NCBI GenBank assembly: GCA_002897715.1
Contig: BDUA01000047.1
Span: 1 to 46,409 of the forward strand
Direction: 5' to 3'
DNA length: 46,409 nt
Source: a bacterium BMS3Abin01
GTDB lineage: Bacteria > Actinomycetota > Thermoleophilia > BMS3ABIN01
In this document: one piece after another, positions 15,714 to 24,563 of the stretch
Position numbering within the stretch: the first letter of the stretch is position 1
Layout: the number at the start of each line of letters is the position of its first letter
Translations under genes and position numbers: made by a program
The notes under the pieces: model-generated
What the model saw: the letters and a program-made list of their open reading frames with translations, nothing else
The model's database searches: none
Told to the model about the DNA's origin: nothing

Positions 15714-16163
15714 ATGAAAGCTCTGGTTCAAAGAGTCGGCCGGGCCCGGGTCACCGTGGGCGGCGAGACGGTGGGGGAGATCGGCGCCGGTATGCTGGTG
15801 CTGCTGGGGGTGGCCACGGAAGACGGTGAGAGCGACGCCGACTATATCGCCGGGAAACTGGCGCGGTTGAGGATATTCGATGATAGCCGCGGCAGGATGA
15901 ACCTGGACATCTCCCGGACCGGCGGCGGCATCCTGCTGGTGAGTCAGTTCACCCTGCTGGCTGAGACCCGCCGGGGCAACCGGCCCGGTTTCACCGGCGC
16001 CGCCGAACCACGGCAGGCGGTGGCGCTCTATGAGCTGGTGGCCGGCAGCCTGCGTTCGGACGGTGTGCCGGTGAGCACCGGCGAGTTCGGGGCCACGATG
16101 TCGGTGGAGCTGGTGAACGAGGGACCGGTGACCATCATGCTGGACAGCCGGGACCGGGGTTAG
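15714..16163 (+). CDS. dtd: D-aminoacyl-tRNA deacylase
   Basis: This 149-residue enzyme hydrolyses D-amino acids from mischarged tRNA. It begins MKALVQRVGRARVTVGGE. The active-site motifs are SQFTLLAETRRGNRPGF (SQFTL) and VNEGPVTIMLDS, the cis-Pro NxGPxT motif, near the C-terminus. Length is normal for the family. A small basic protein gene follows after 5 nt. Confidence 0.95.
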   Translation: MKALVQRVGRARVTVGGETVGEIGAGMLVLLGVATEDGESDADYIAGKLARLRIFDDSRGRMNLDISRTGGGILLVSQFTLLAETRRGNRPGFTGAAEPRQAVALYELVAGSLRSDGVPVSTGEFGATMSVELVNEGPVTIMLDSRDRG

Positions 16164-16168
16164 TACGG

Positions 16169-16348
16169 ATGGCGAAAGGCAGGAAAAGGAGACGCAAGCC
16201 CACCGGGAAGACCGGGGTCCCGCGCAACCCTTTTGCCGGCAGACCGCAGTCGGGCACCGGACCGCACGAGGATAGCAAGTATGGCAAGCAGGACCGCCGC
16301 CGGGCGAAAAAGGAGACGGAGGAAGAGACCGGCGGGCGGGAAAGCTGA
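16169..16348 (+). CDS. Small highly basic protein downstream of dtd
   Basis: The ATG lies 5 nt after the dtd stop, and the frame runs 59 codons to TGA at 16346-16348. The product begins MAKGRKRRRKPTGKTGVPRN and ends with a Lys/Arg then Glu-rich stretch (DRRRAKKETEEETG). It has no hydrophobic segment and looks disordered and nucleic-acid binding, perhaps ribosome associated. The frame agrees with GC codon bias. I do not recognise a named family. Tight linkage with dtd suggests a translation-related role, by inference only. Confidence 0.5.
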   Translation: MAKGRKRRRKPTGKTGVPRNPFAGRPQSGTGPHEDSKYGKQDRRRAKKETEEETGGRES

Positions 16349-16369
16349 CCGGCCGCAGCCGGTGAGCGG

Positions 16370-17383
16370 TCAGTCGCAGCCGGTCCGATCCACGACCGGA
16401 TTGTCGGCGGACTCGATATCCTTGAGATACAGCCTGGTGGCAGGCGTCATGGTCCAGCCGACCATGCCCAGATTGAGCGCTACGGCATCCAGGCCCAGCA
16501 GACGCAAAACGGTCACCAGCTGCGCCGCCAGGTTTCCCGTGTAACAGACTACCACTATCTTCCGCTCCCGTGGCAACCTGCGGAAGTTCTCCTCGACCAT
16601 CGCCGCCGTGAAGTCCACCTGGCTGGAGCCACCGATGTGACCCACGCCCTCGAAATCCTCCTCGCGGCGCAGGTCCAGGATGAAATATTTGTCCCGGCCG
16701 CCGTTCTCCAGTTCCTCATGAAGATGGGCGGCATCGACGATGTTATAGCGGAACACGCCGCCGCGGGGGGTACGCCGGAACATGTCCCGCGCCCTGGCGG
16801 CGATGACAGCGAACTCCTCATGGGAGGGTGTCCGGAATTCCATCCCGGGGGCAGGTACATACGGCTCCGGCGGTTCTCTCTCCACCGGGAAGGCGGCTGA
16901 CTGGATATAGCCCAGCACTTCGCCGGTACGCCGGTTGCGTGACCAACCGTTCATGCCTGTCTTCACCACTATGGCATCGTACCCCAGCAGCCTGAGGCCG
17001 CAAACCACCTGCGCGGCGGCGATGCCCGTATAGCTGAGCACAACTATCTTCCTGTCCGGCGGCAGCCTGTCCAGGTTCTCCGGCTCCGCCCACCGGTAAA
17101 ATTCCATCCTCACGGCGCCGTCGATATGACCCCGTTCGAAATCCTGGCGCCGCCGGATGTCCAGCAGGAAGAAATCCTGCGCCGATTCGCCGGCGAACTT
17201 CGCCGCCAGCTCCCGTCCGAAGATGCCGTTGGCGATGAAGCCGCCCTCGCTCATGGGTGTGGACGCCAGGACAGCGTGAGCCCTTTCGCTGATGACCTGA
17301 TGATATGGCGCCAGGGCCGGCTGCCCGCTCCGTTCAGAGACGTAACCGAACCCCCTGTCCCTCGCTGTCTGTTTAGATGACAT
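16370..17383 (-). CDS. Cytosolic tandem rhodanese-domain protein, first domain lacks Cys
   Basis: This 337-residue protein has two rhodanese domains and no signal peptide. The start at 17383 follows GAAAGAA; the open frame extends upstream to 17605, but that part crosses the promoter box. Domain 1 (about 55-150) has FFLLDIRRRQDFERGHIDGA, but its active loop reads VLSYTGIAAAQ, with Ser117 where the catalytic Cys should be. Domain 2 (about 215-320) keeps it: VVCYTGNLAAQ, Cys280. One domain is probably regulatory or structural. It lies just downstream of, and is oriented like, the lipoprotein paralogue at 17629-18690, but a terminator and a promoter separate them. Confidence 0.85.
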   Translation of the reverse strand: MSSKQTARDRGFGYVSERSGQPALAPYHQVISERAHAVLASTPMSEGGFIANGIFGRELAAKFAGESAQDFFLLDIRRRQDFERGHIDGAVRMEFYRWAEPENLDRLPPDRKIVVLSYTGIAAAQVVCGLRLLGYDAIVVKTGMNGWSRNRRTGEVLGYIQSAAFPVEREPPEPYVPAPGMEFRTPSHEEFAVIAARARDMFRRTPRGGVFRYNIVDAAHLHEELENGGRDKYFILDLRREEDFEGVGHIGGSSQVDFTAAMVEENFRRLPRERKIVVVCYTGNLAAQLVTVLRLLGLDAVALNLGMVGWTMTPATRLYLKDIESADNPVVDRTGCD

Positions 17384-17491
17384 TTCTTTCAGCCGCTCTC
17401 CCGACCCTGCCGGGCCGTACCTGGCTCCGCCGCCGCAGAACCACCAATAAGGGGATGCGCGCTTCCGGGGAGCCTGCTGAACAGTGGAAAT

Positions 17492-17500
17492 ATTATAGCA
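17492..17500 (-). promoter_or_regulatory. Extended -10 promoter of the cytosolic rhodanese gene
   Basis: On the minus strand the sequence reads TTTGCTATAATATT, an extended -10 box (TGnTATAAT), about 109 nt before the chosen start codon. No good -35 box is visible, as expected for extended -10 promoters. Confidence 0.5.
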
Positions 17501-17571
17501 AACGGCTGAATCTGTTGGCTGCCGCAGCCGGGGGTGAGACCGCCCCCGGGCGGTGCGGGCGCCGGAACCAC

Positions 17572-17601
17572 AAAGGGGGCGGCCCTCGCGGGCCGCCCCC
17601 T
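17572..17601 (-). terminator. Terminator of the rhodanese lipoprotein gene
   Basis: An 11-bp GC stem (GGGGGCGGCCC and complement) with a 4-nt loop is followed on the minus strand by TTTGTGG. It lies 28 nt after the stop of the 17629-18690 gene. Confidence 0.7.
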
Positions 17602-17628
17602 GCAACTTACCGTTAACTTACCGGGTGA

Positions 17629-18690
17629 CTACTGTACCACCGGCTGGTTGGAGCTGGTGATGTAGTCCACGTAGCCCTGGGTATTGGGGGTGACGGTCCA
17701 GCCCATGGAGCCGAACTTCAGGACCGACGCATCGTATCCCAGGATCCTCAGGATCATGGTGGCCTGCGCCGCCGTGTTGCCCGTATAGCAGATCACGATG
17801 ATCTTCTTGTCCTTGGGCAGGCGGTCCAGGTTCTCCGGCACGGCCACATCGGCGAAGGGTATGTTCGTCGCCCCTTCGATATGACCGACCTTCTCGTAAT
17901 CCTCAGCGAGACGGATATCCAGAAGGAACAGCTCTTCTTTCTGCGCGGGATCGGCCAGCTTCGGCGCCAGGTTGGCGGCGGTGATCACGTTGAAGGCGAA
18001 ATCGCCGCTGGTGGGCATGCTGCTCATGTCGGTATTGGCGACCCCGGCGATGGTCTCATAGAGAGCATCGGAGGGCTGGTTCAGGGGGCCGCTGGGGCTG
18101 CTCTTCTGTGACGGTTCCGCCGCGGTGTTGACCGTAGGGTTGGCCGCCGCCAGCAGGGAGTCGGCCACCTTCTGGTTGTTACCTCCCTGGGTCCAGCCCA
18201 TCATGCCGCCCCTGAGGGCGATGGCGTCGTAGCCCAGCATACGCAGTCCGCCCACGACTTCAGCCGCCGTGTGCCCTGTGTAACAGACTACGACGATAAT
18301 CTTGTCCTTGGGAAGCGTGTCCAGATTGTCCGGCGCGGCCCATTCGGCAAAGGGAACATTCTCCGCCCCCTTGATATGGCCGGCCTCATAGTCTTTGGCG
18401 GCCCGCACATCCAGCACAAAGACCGTGTCCGCCTTGGCGGAGTCGGCCAGTATCGTCGCCAGATCGGTTCCCTTGATGGAATTGCCCGGGTAATCACCCT
18501 TGTCCGCGGCCAGGACTTCATTGGCCCTTTCCGCCAAAGCCGTCGAATTGTCAACAGTTGCGGTCTTCTCCACTGTCGTGGTAGTGGTATTGTCGCTGCC
18601 ACAACCGGTTACCACAAAAACTGTGGGTATCACCAGCCCGACTAGTAACAACGCCAGAACCAGATACTTCCAGAATCTCGACATAACCAT
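17629..18690 (-). CDS. Tandem rhodanese-domain lipoprotein
   Basis: This protein of about 353 residues has a signal peptide and lipobox (VVTGCG, Cys about 30) and a Thr-rich linker, so it should sit on the outer face of the membrane. Domain 1 (about 70-170) carries VFVLDVRAAKDYEAGHIKGA and VVVCYTGHTAAE. Domain 2 (about 232-335) carries LFLLDIRLAEDYEKVGHIEG and VICYTGNTAAQ. Both catalytic cysteines are present, unlike the cytosolic paralogue next door. The ATG at 18690 has GGGAG about 5 nt upstream; GTG at 18693 and ATG at 18684 are alternatives. Likely role is sulfur transfer or binding of reduced sulfur outside the cell; the acceptor is unknown. Confidence 0.85.
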   Translation of the reverse strand: MVMSRFWKYLVLALLLVGLVIPTVFVVTGCGSDNTTTTTVEKTATVDNSTALAERANEVLAADKGDYPGNSIKGTDLATILADSAKADTVFVLDVRAAKDYEAGHIKGAENVPFAEWAAPDNLDTLPKDKIIVVVCYTGHTAAEVVGGLRMLGYDAIALRGGMMGWTQGGNNQKVADSLLAAANPTVNTAAEPSQKSSPSGPLNQPSDALYETIAGVANTDMSSMPTSGDFAFNVITAANLAPKLADPAQKEELFLLDIRLAEDYEKVGHIEGATNIPFADVAVPENLDRLPKDKKIIVICYTGNTAAQATMILRILGYDASVLKFGSMGWTVTPNTQGYVDYITSSNQPVVQ

Positions 18691-18832
18691 CACTCTCCCA
18701 TAATCGACTTTGGATGAGGGTGCCGCCCCTGCCTATGGATACCAAAGCGGCGAAACGATTTCCCTCTGCGTGCAGACGGCGAAAGCTTAACCCCCCCGGG
18801 AGCCGGGTGTCAAGAAACGGGGGCCGGTATGG

Positions 18833-19642
18833 TTATACCGGTTCCATATGCGCCCGTCTCAGAAACCTCTCCTCCCCGACCATCTCGCCACCGGGCACCC
18901 TGGTGGTGATGATGACCGCGTCGGGGTCGATGCGGATGATATTATAAGATGGCTGCGTGAAGCCCCTGGTCCTCCAGGTCGAAGCGGTGCCGCTGCTGAT
19001 GATGAGCATATCGGCCAGTGGCCAGGTATAGGGAACGTGCCGGTGTCCGCAGAGCACCAGGTCCACCTTCACCATCCGCAGGCGCTCCAGCACGTCGCCG
19101 GCGTCCCAGACCACGTTACGTTCCCTGCCGGTGCCCGGGATGCCCACCAGGTGATGATGCAAAATGAATATCTTGTAGTCCTCGGCGGCAGGAAACTGAT
19201 CGTCAATCCAGCTGTAATGGTCCCTGCCCACTTCGCCGTCATTGAGGTCGGGCTTGTTGGAGTCCAGCGCCAGGATCCTTATCCGTTCCTGCATGCCGCT
19301 GGCAAGGGTATCGCAGCTGACATGGAAATCCAGCTCCAGCGTCTTCGAGCGCCGCGGGCCGAACATCTCCTCGAAATGGAGAAAGCCCACATTCCGGCAG
19401 TCATGGTTGCCGGCCATCACCAGCACCTGGTCACACTCCAGCTGGTCGATGTATTTCTTCGCCTCGCTGAACTGCTCCCGGTAGCCGTCGGCGGTGAGAT
19501 CACCCGCCACTACGGTAAGGTCCGGACCCAGCTGGTTTATCTCATCCACGGTCGCCCTCATCAGCTCGCTGTCGAAACGGGCATCACCACAATGGATATC
19601 GGAGAACTGGGCGATCTGGAAGTAGTCACGGGCTTCGGGCAT
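18833..19642 (-). CDS. Calcineurin-like metallophosphoesterase (CpdA-like)
   Basis: This 269-residue protein carries all blocks of the metallophosphoesterase fold in order: QFSDIHCGD, VVAGDLTADG, VMAGNHDCRN, FILHHHLVG and LCGHRHVPY. These bind two metal ions. The closest known type is the CpdA/Icc cyclic-nucleotide phosphodiesterase group, but the substrate cannot be told from sequence. I chose the start at 19642, where GGGAAAGGAATCC precedes the ATG; an ATG at 19675 is in frame with a poorer site and would bring the gene next to copA. A CCGGTAT/ATACCGG hairpin covers the stop. Confidence 0.85.
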   Translation of the reverse strand: MPEARDYFQIAQFSDIHCGDARFDSELMRATVDEINQLGPDLTVVAGDLTADGYREQFSEAKKYIDQLECDQVLVMAGNHDCRNVGFLHFEEMFGPRRSKTLELDFHVSCDTLASGMQERIRILALDSNKPDLNDGEVGRDHYSWIDDQFPAAEDYKIFILHHHLVGIPGTGRERNVVWDAGDVLERLRMVKVDLVLCGHRHVPYTWPLADMLIISSGTASTWRTRGFTQPSYNIIRIDPDAVIITTRVPGGEMVGEERFLRRAHMEPV

Positions 19643-19676
19643 CGCTGGATTCCTTTCCCTGGTCATGGTTAACAAA

Positions 19677-22130
19677 CTACCCGTCCGGCGGCGGTCGGAA
19701 ACGCCTGAGCCGGAGGGAATTGCTGACCACCGTCACCGAGGAGAGCCCCATGGCGGCGGCGGCAAACATGGGGTTGAGCGTGATGCCGAAGAACGGATAG
19801 AGGACGCCGGCGGCTACAGGTATGAGCGCTGTGTTGTAGGCGAAAGCCCAAAACAGGTTCTGCTTGATGATCTGGATGGTCCGCCGGCTGAGGGATATGG
19901 CGGTGGACACCCCCCGGAGGTCTCCCGATATCAGGGTGATGTCCCCGGCCTCGATGGCCACGTCCGCGCCGGTGCCGATGGCGATCCCCACATCCGCCTG
20001 GGCCAGCGCCGGCGCGTCATTGATGCCATCGCCGACCATGGCCGTCAGCTTGCCTCCGTCCTGAAGCCTTTTCACCTCACGCGCCTTGTCTTCCGGTAGC
20101 ACCTCGGCCAGCACCCGGTCCACGCCGGCCTCACGGCCCACGGCTTCAGCCGTCCTCCGGTTGTCGCCGGTGAGCATGACCACCTCCAGCCCCATGCGCC
20201 GCAGGTTGTCCACCGCCCGGCGCGAACTCTCCTTGAGCGTGTCCGCCACGCCGATGACCGCCACCGGGCGGTCGTCGATACCCACGAAAATGGGGGTCTT
20301 TCCCTGGCCGGACAGGTCCTCGGCGCTTCCCACCAGGCCGTCCAGCCGCTGCCCCTTGCCGGTGAACAGTGCCTGGTTGCCCACCATTACCGCGTGCCCG
20401 TCCACCTCCGCCTCGATCCCCTGACCGGCGACGGCCTGAAAGGAGCGGGCGGTGGTCAGCTCGATGCCGCGGCCGCGGGCCCCGTTGACGATCGCTTCAC
20501 CCAGCGGGTGCTCCGATCCCCTTTCCGCCGATCCCGCCAGCCACAGCAACCGTTCCTCGTCCCAGGAATCTGAGATCACATCCGTGACCGTAGGTTCGCC
20601 GCTGGTGAGGGTGCCGGTCTTGTCCAGCACCACCGTGTCCAGCTTGTGCGCGGTCTCCAGAGCGTCGCCGCTGCGTATGAGTATGCCTTCTTCCGCGCCC
20701 TTGCCCGTTCCCACCATGACGGCTGTAGGGGTAGCCAACCCCAGGGCGCAGGGACAGGCGATGATGAGCACCGCCACGAAGTTCAGCAGCGCGAAAGTAA
20801 AGGCGGGTTCGGGGCCGAAGATCATCCAGACCAAGAAGGTAAGGGAGGCGATAGCGAACACTGTGGGAACAAAGTAGCTGGCGATGACATCCGCCATGCG
20901 GGCGATAGGCGGTTTGGAACCCTGCGCTTCCTGCACCAGCCGGATAATGTTGGCCAGGGCCGTATCCTTGCCGACCCTGAGCGCCTCGAACCTGAAACTG
21001 CCCATCTTGTTGATGGTGGCGCCGATGACCTCGCTGCCGGGTTTCTTGCTCACCGGCATGCTCTCGCCGGTGATCATGGACTCGTCGACGCTGGACTCGC
21101 CCTCGACCACCACGCCGTCCACCGGCACACTCTCTCCCGGCCTGACCAGCACCAGGTCGCCGACCTGCACCTCTTCCACGGGTACGTCCTGTTCCCGCCC
21201 GTCGCGCACGATGCGCGCCGTCCGGGGGCGGAGCCCGATGAGCTTCTTTATGGCATCCGACGTCTGCCCCTTGGCCCGTGACTCCAGCATGCGGCCGAAC
21301 AGGATCAGGGTGATGATCGCCGCCGCCGTATCGAAGTAAACGGGAGCGCCCAACCCCCTGTCCGCAAAGAAGGAGGGAAACAGCACCGCCGTCACGCTGT
21401 AGAAATAGGCGGCGGATGATCCCACCGCCACCAGCGTGTTCATATTGGTTGTCCGGTGACGCGCCGCGGCGAAGGCGCCCGCGTAGAACTGCCAGCCGAC
21501 CCAGAACTGCACGGGGGTGGCCAGCGCCCACAGTACATAGGGGTTGCTCAGCGGACCCAGGTCACCGAACCACTGGAAGCTGCCGATGAAGACGAGGAAG
21601 GACAGGACCGCGCCCACCAGCACCTTGAGCTGCAGCCTTTTGTATTGCTGCCGCCGCATACGGGTCTCCACGTCCTCATCACCGACCGGCCGGTCATCCC
21701 CGGTCATGAGCACCGTATAGCCCGCCGCCTCGATAGCCCGCCGGATATCGCTGATGGTGAGTGAGCCGGCGGCGAACTCCACCGTAGCCTTCTCCGTGGC
21801 CAGGTTGACCGACGCCGAGATGACCCCGTCCACGCCCCGCAGGACTTTCTCCACCCGTTCCACGCATGAGGCGCAGGTCATGCCGCCCACGGGGACGGTC
21901 ACCTTCTCACTGATGACCGAGTAGCCGGCCTTGTCGATGATGGCGATGAGGTCGGCGGGCGACACGGCGGCCGGATCATATTCGACGGTCGCCTTCTCCG
22001 TGGCCAGATTGACATCGGCCCTAACCACACCCGGTGTCTCCCGCAACACCTTCTGGTTGCTTTCCACGCAGGTGGCGCAGGTCATGCCGCTGATGGGCAA
22101 CGTTATTTTTTTAATATCATCCGCCATCAT
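19677..22130 (-). CDS. copA: Copper-exporting P1B-type ATPase
   Basis: This is an 817-residue heavy-metal ATPase. Two N-terminal metal-binding domains carry [10 protein letters not shown] and [10 protein letters not shown]. Eight membrane helices are arranged as in CopA. Catalytic motifs are ITGESMP (actuator), [17 protein letters not shown] (the CPC metal site), [14 protein letters not shown] (phosphorylated Asp), SEHPLGEA and [16 protein letters not shown]. The late-helix segments [15 protein letters not shown] and [22 protein letters not shown] match Cu+ pumps. AAAGG precedes the ATG. No CsoR-type regulator or CopZ gene is nearby. Confidence 0.95.
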   Translation of the reverse strand: MMADDIKKITLPISGMTCATCVESNQKVLRETPGVVRADVNLATEKATVEYDPAAVSPADLIAIIDKAGYSVISEKVTVPVGGMTCASCVERVEKVLRGVDGVISASVNLATEKATVEFAAGSLTISDIRRAIEAAGYTVLMTGDDRPVGDEDVETRMRRQQYKRLQLKVLVGAVLSFLVFIGSFQWFGDLGPLSNPYVLWALATPVQFWVGWQFYAGAFAAARHRTTNMNTLVAVGSSAAYFYSVTAVLFPSFFADRGLGAPVYFDTAAAIITLILFGRMLESRAKGQTSDAIKKLIGLRPRTARIVRDGREQDVPVEEVQVGDLVLVRPGESVPVDGVVVEGESSVDESMITGESMPVSKKPGSEVIGATINKMGSFRFEALRVGKDTALANIIRLVQEAQGSKPPIARMADVIASYFVPTVFAIASLTFLVWMIFGPEPAFTFALLNFVAVLIIACPCALGLATPTAVMVGTGKGAEEGILIRSGDALETAHKLDTVVLDKTGTLTSGEPTVTDVISDSWDEERLLWLAGSAERGSEHPLGEAIVNGARGRGIELTTARSFQAVAGQGIEAEVDGHAVMVGNQALFTGKGQRLDGLVGSAEDLSGQGKTPIFVGIDDRPVAVIGVADTLKESSRRAVDNLRRMGLEVVMLTGDNRRTAEAVGREAGVDRVLAEVLPEDKAREVKRLQDGGKLTAMVGDGINDAPALAQADVGIAIGTGADVAIEAGDITLISGDLRGVSTAISLSRRTIQIIKQNLFWAFAYNTALIPVAAGVLYPFFGITLNPMFAAAAMGLSSVTVVSNSLRLRRFRPPPDG

Positions 22131-22264
22131 CAGAACCTTTATAGTTTCATTATCTTAATTCCTCTTTACAGGAAGAAGAAACATGATTCAGCGGCGGCGG
22201 ACCCTCCCGCGCCGTTCCGGCGGGGTACTGGAAACTGCGGTCCGGTAACCATTATGATGCAGCA

Positions 22265-23170
22265 ATGATCGTCGAAGCCAAATCGCTGCACAAGCGTTTC
22301 CATGATGTGGTGGCGGTAGAGTCCCTTGACCTGGCGGTCGAACGGGGCAGCTGCTACGGCCTGGTGGGCCCCAACGGCGCCGGCAAGACAACCACCATGA
22401 GGATGATCTACTGCCTGAACCGTCCCACGTCGGGAACCCTCAGCGTGTTCGGCCTGGACGTGCTGAAGGAACCCCGCCGCATCAAGGCCCGGCTGGGGGT
22501 GGTGCCCCAGGACAATAACCTCGACCCCGACCTCTCCACCTGCCGCAACCTGGAGGTATACGCCCGCTACTTCGGCATCAACCGGGCCGACGCCGGCAGC
22601 CGTTGCCACGATCTGCTTGATTTCATGCAACTGCGCGACCGGGCCGACAGCCCCATGCCGGCGCTCTCCGGGGGCATGAAGCGCCGCCTGGTCATCGCCC
22701 GCGCCCTGGTGAACAACCCGGAGCTGCTGATCCTGGATGAGCCCACCACCGGCCTCGACCCCCAGGTGCGCCACCTGATATGGGACCGGCTGCTGGATCT
22801 CAAGGAGCAGGGGGTCACCCTCATGCTCACCACCCATTACATGGAGGAAGCACAGAAGTTGTGTGACCGGGTGCTGGTCATGGACCACGCCCGGGCTGTA
22901 GCCGAAGGCAGCCCCACGGAGCTCATCCGGGAGCATGTTTCACCTTACGTGCTGGAACTGAGGGCCGACCGCTCGCTAAATGCCCATATCACATCGCGTT
23001 TCGGCCACATGGAATTCCAGTCCAGCGGCCAGAATCTTTACTTCTACGGCGGTTCCCCGGATGAGTTCGACGACCTGCTGGCGGCATATCCACAGACGGA
23101 GCGTCTGCTCAGGCCCTCATCGCTGGAGGATGTCTTTCTCAAGCTTACCGGCAGGGAGCTCCGGCTATGA
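22265..23170 (+). CDS. ABC exporter ATP-binding protein (NodI/DrrA-like)
   Basis: This 301-residue ATPase has Walker A GPNGAGKTTTM, Q-loop VVPQDNNLDPDLS, signature LSGGMKRRLVIARAL, Walker B LLILDEPTTGLDP and switch TTHYMEEAQKL, plus the C-terminal domain usual for ABC-2 exporters. The gene overlaps the permease gene by 4 nt. A TATGAT box (22253-22258) ends 6 nt before the ATG, so the mRNA may be leaderless. The exported substrate is unknown. Confidence 0.93.
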   Translation: MIVEAKSLHKRFHDVVAVESLDLAVERGSCYGLVGPNGAGKTTTMRMIYCLNRPTSGTLSVFGLDVLKEPRRIKARLGVVPQDNNLDPDLSTCRNLEVYARYFGINRADAGSRCHDLLDFMQLRDRADSPMPALSGGMKRRLVIARALVNNPELLILDEPTTGLDPQVRHLIWDRLLDLKEQGVTLMLTTHYMEEAQKLCDRVLVMDHARAVAEGSPTELIREHVSPYVLELRADRSLNAHITSRFGHMEFQSSGQNLYFYGGSPDEFDDLLAAYPQTERLLRPSSLEDVFLKLTGRELRL

Positions 23171-23943
23171 GCCAGGGCCTCCTGTCGGTCACCTCCGCCT
23201 TCTCGCGCGTCTGGCTGCGTAACGCACAGGTTTACCTGACCCTCTGGAAGTTCAATGTATTTCCGGCCCTGGCCGAACCTATCCTGTTCATCTTCGTTTT
23301 CGGCATCGGCATCGGCTCCTATATCGACCAGATGGAGGGAGTGCCCTACCTGGAGTTCGTCGCCCCCGGGATCCTGGGAATCGCCGCCATCATGCAGGCC
23401 ACCTTCGAATGCACCTACGGCTCCTATTTCCGTATGCGCATGCAGAACACCTTCGAGGGGATCATCTCCACTCCGGTGAGCGCCGCCGAGGTGGGGATGG
23501 CCGAGATCACCTGGGGCGCCACCAGGGGGTTGGTGACCTCTACCCTGGTGCTGGTCATCCTGGCCTTCTTCGGAGTCTTCCATAACCCGTCGGTGCTGCT
23601 GCTCCCCGTCATCACCTTCCTGGCGGCGTTCAATTTCGCCGCCATCGCCATCATCGTCACCAGCCGCATCGCCCAAATGGAGTACTTTCATTTCTATTTC
23701 GCCGGATTCGTGCTTCCCGCCCAGTTTCTATGCGGTACCTTCTTCCCCATATCGCGGTTCCCGGAGCCGGTCCAGGTGATCGCCTGGATCATCCCCCTGA
23801 CGAGTTTTGTCGACATCATGCGTTCGCTGACGCTGGCTCGCATCACCCCTTCGCTCATCCCCGAGACGGTCTGGGCGCTGGGTTCAACGATCATCCTGGC
23901 AGAGCTGGCGGTCAGAAGCATGCAGCACCGGCTGGTAGAATAA
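23167..23943 (+). CDS. ABC-2 type permease (NodJ-like)
   Basis: This 258-residue membrane protein with six helices starts in an ATGA overlap with the ATPase gene. Motifs AEPILFIFVFGIGIGSYI and LEFVAPGILGIAAIMQATFE, and the GTFFPISRFPEPVQVIAWIIPL segment (split in the helix 5 region), are typical of NodJ/DrrB permeases. It forms the membrane part of the exporter with the preceding ATPase. Related pairs export polyketides, lipo-oligosaccharides or drugs. Confidence 0.92.
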   Translation: MSQGLLSVTSAFSRVWLRNAQVYLTLWKFNVFPALAEPILFIFVFGIGIGSYIDQMEGVPYLEFVAPGILGIAAIMQATFECTYGSYFRMRMQNTFEGIISTPVSAAEVGMAEITWGATRGLVTSTLVLVILAFFGVFHNPSVLLLPVITFLAAFNFAAIAIIVTSRIAQMEYFHFYFAGFVLPAQFLCGTFFPISRFPEPVQVIAWIIPLTSFVDIMRSLTLARITPSLIPETVWALGSTIILAELAVRSMQHRLVE

Positions 23944-24021
23944 CCGGAGTGTCGGCGGCACGCGTCACCCGGCGTGCCTTTTAGGTTAGAATCCTTATAG
24001 CGAAAGGGCACATGAGAAACC

Positions 24022-24555
24022 ATGAACGACTCTCGAGACAGACTGGATGAACTGACGGCTTTCCACGGGCATCTCTGCCCGGGTCTGGCCATCGGCTACC
24101 GCGCCACGCTGGCGGGGCTGACGCGGCTGGGCGTGGAGCGGGCCCGCGACGAAGAACTGGTAGCCATCGTGGAGAACGACAGCTGCAGCGTGGACGCGGT
24201 GCAGTTCCTCGCGGGAGCCACCTTCGGCAAGGGCAACCTTATCTTCCGCGACTGGGGCAAGCAGGTCTTCACCTTCGCCCGCCGGGACCAGGACCGGGCC
24301 GTGCGGGTATCGCTCAAGTGGGGCGCTCTGGAGCCCGCCGGCGCGAAAGCGGCCCCGGAGGAGAGGGTCGACCATATCCTCGGCTCCCCCATCGACGATC
24401 TTTTCCACGTATCGCCGATCGACCTCCAATTGCCACCGAAGGCACGCATACTCAAGTCGGTCAGATGCGATGGCTGCGGCGAGCCGGTGATGGAATCGAG
24501 GACCGTCAACCTGAACGGCAGGGTCCTCTGCCGGGATCAATCCCGTCACGACTAA
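24022..24555 (+). CDS. FmdE-family protein with incomplete zinc ribbon
   Basis: This 177-residue protein has the FmdE signature FHGHLCPGLAIGYRA at residues 13-27 and IVENDSCSVDAVQFLAGATFGKGNL split at 49-73. The C-terminus begins a zinc ribbon (VRCDGCGEPV) but ends LCRDQSRHD, so only one Cys of the second pair is left where relatives usually have CxxC. FmdE proteins go with molybdenum/tungsten formylmethanofuran or formate-type enzymes and may bind a metal or pterin; the precise reaction is not established. A TAGAAT box (23987-23992) and GAAAGGG precede the start. The glycosyltransferase gene starts 8 nt after it. Confidence 0.85.
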   Translation: MNDSRDRLDELTAFHGHLCPGLAIGYRATLAGLTRLGVERARDEELVAIVENDSCSVDAVQFLAGATFGKGNLIFRDWGKQVFTFARRDQDRAVRVSLKWGALEPAGAKAAPEERVDHILGSPIDDLFHVSPIDLQLPPKARILKSVRCDGCGEPVMESRTVNLNGRVLCRDQSRHD

Positions 24556-24563
24556 GCGTCCGC

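Noticed and set aside
22131-22264. A CsoR/CopY-type copper operator between copA and the ABC exporter
   Set aside because: No convincing inverted repeat of those regulators was found in the spacer.
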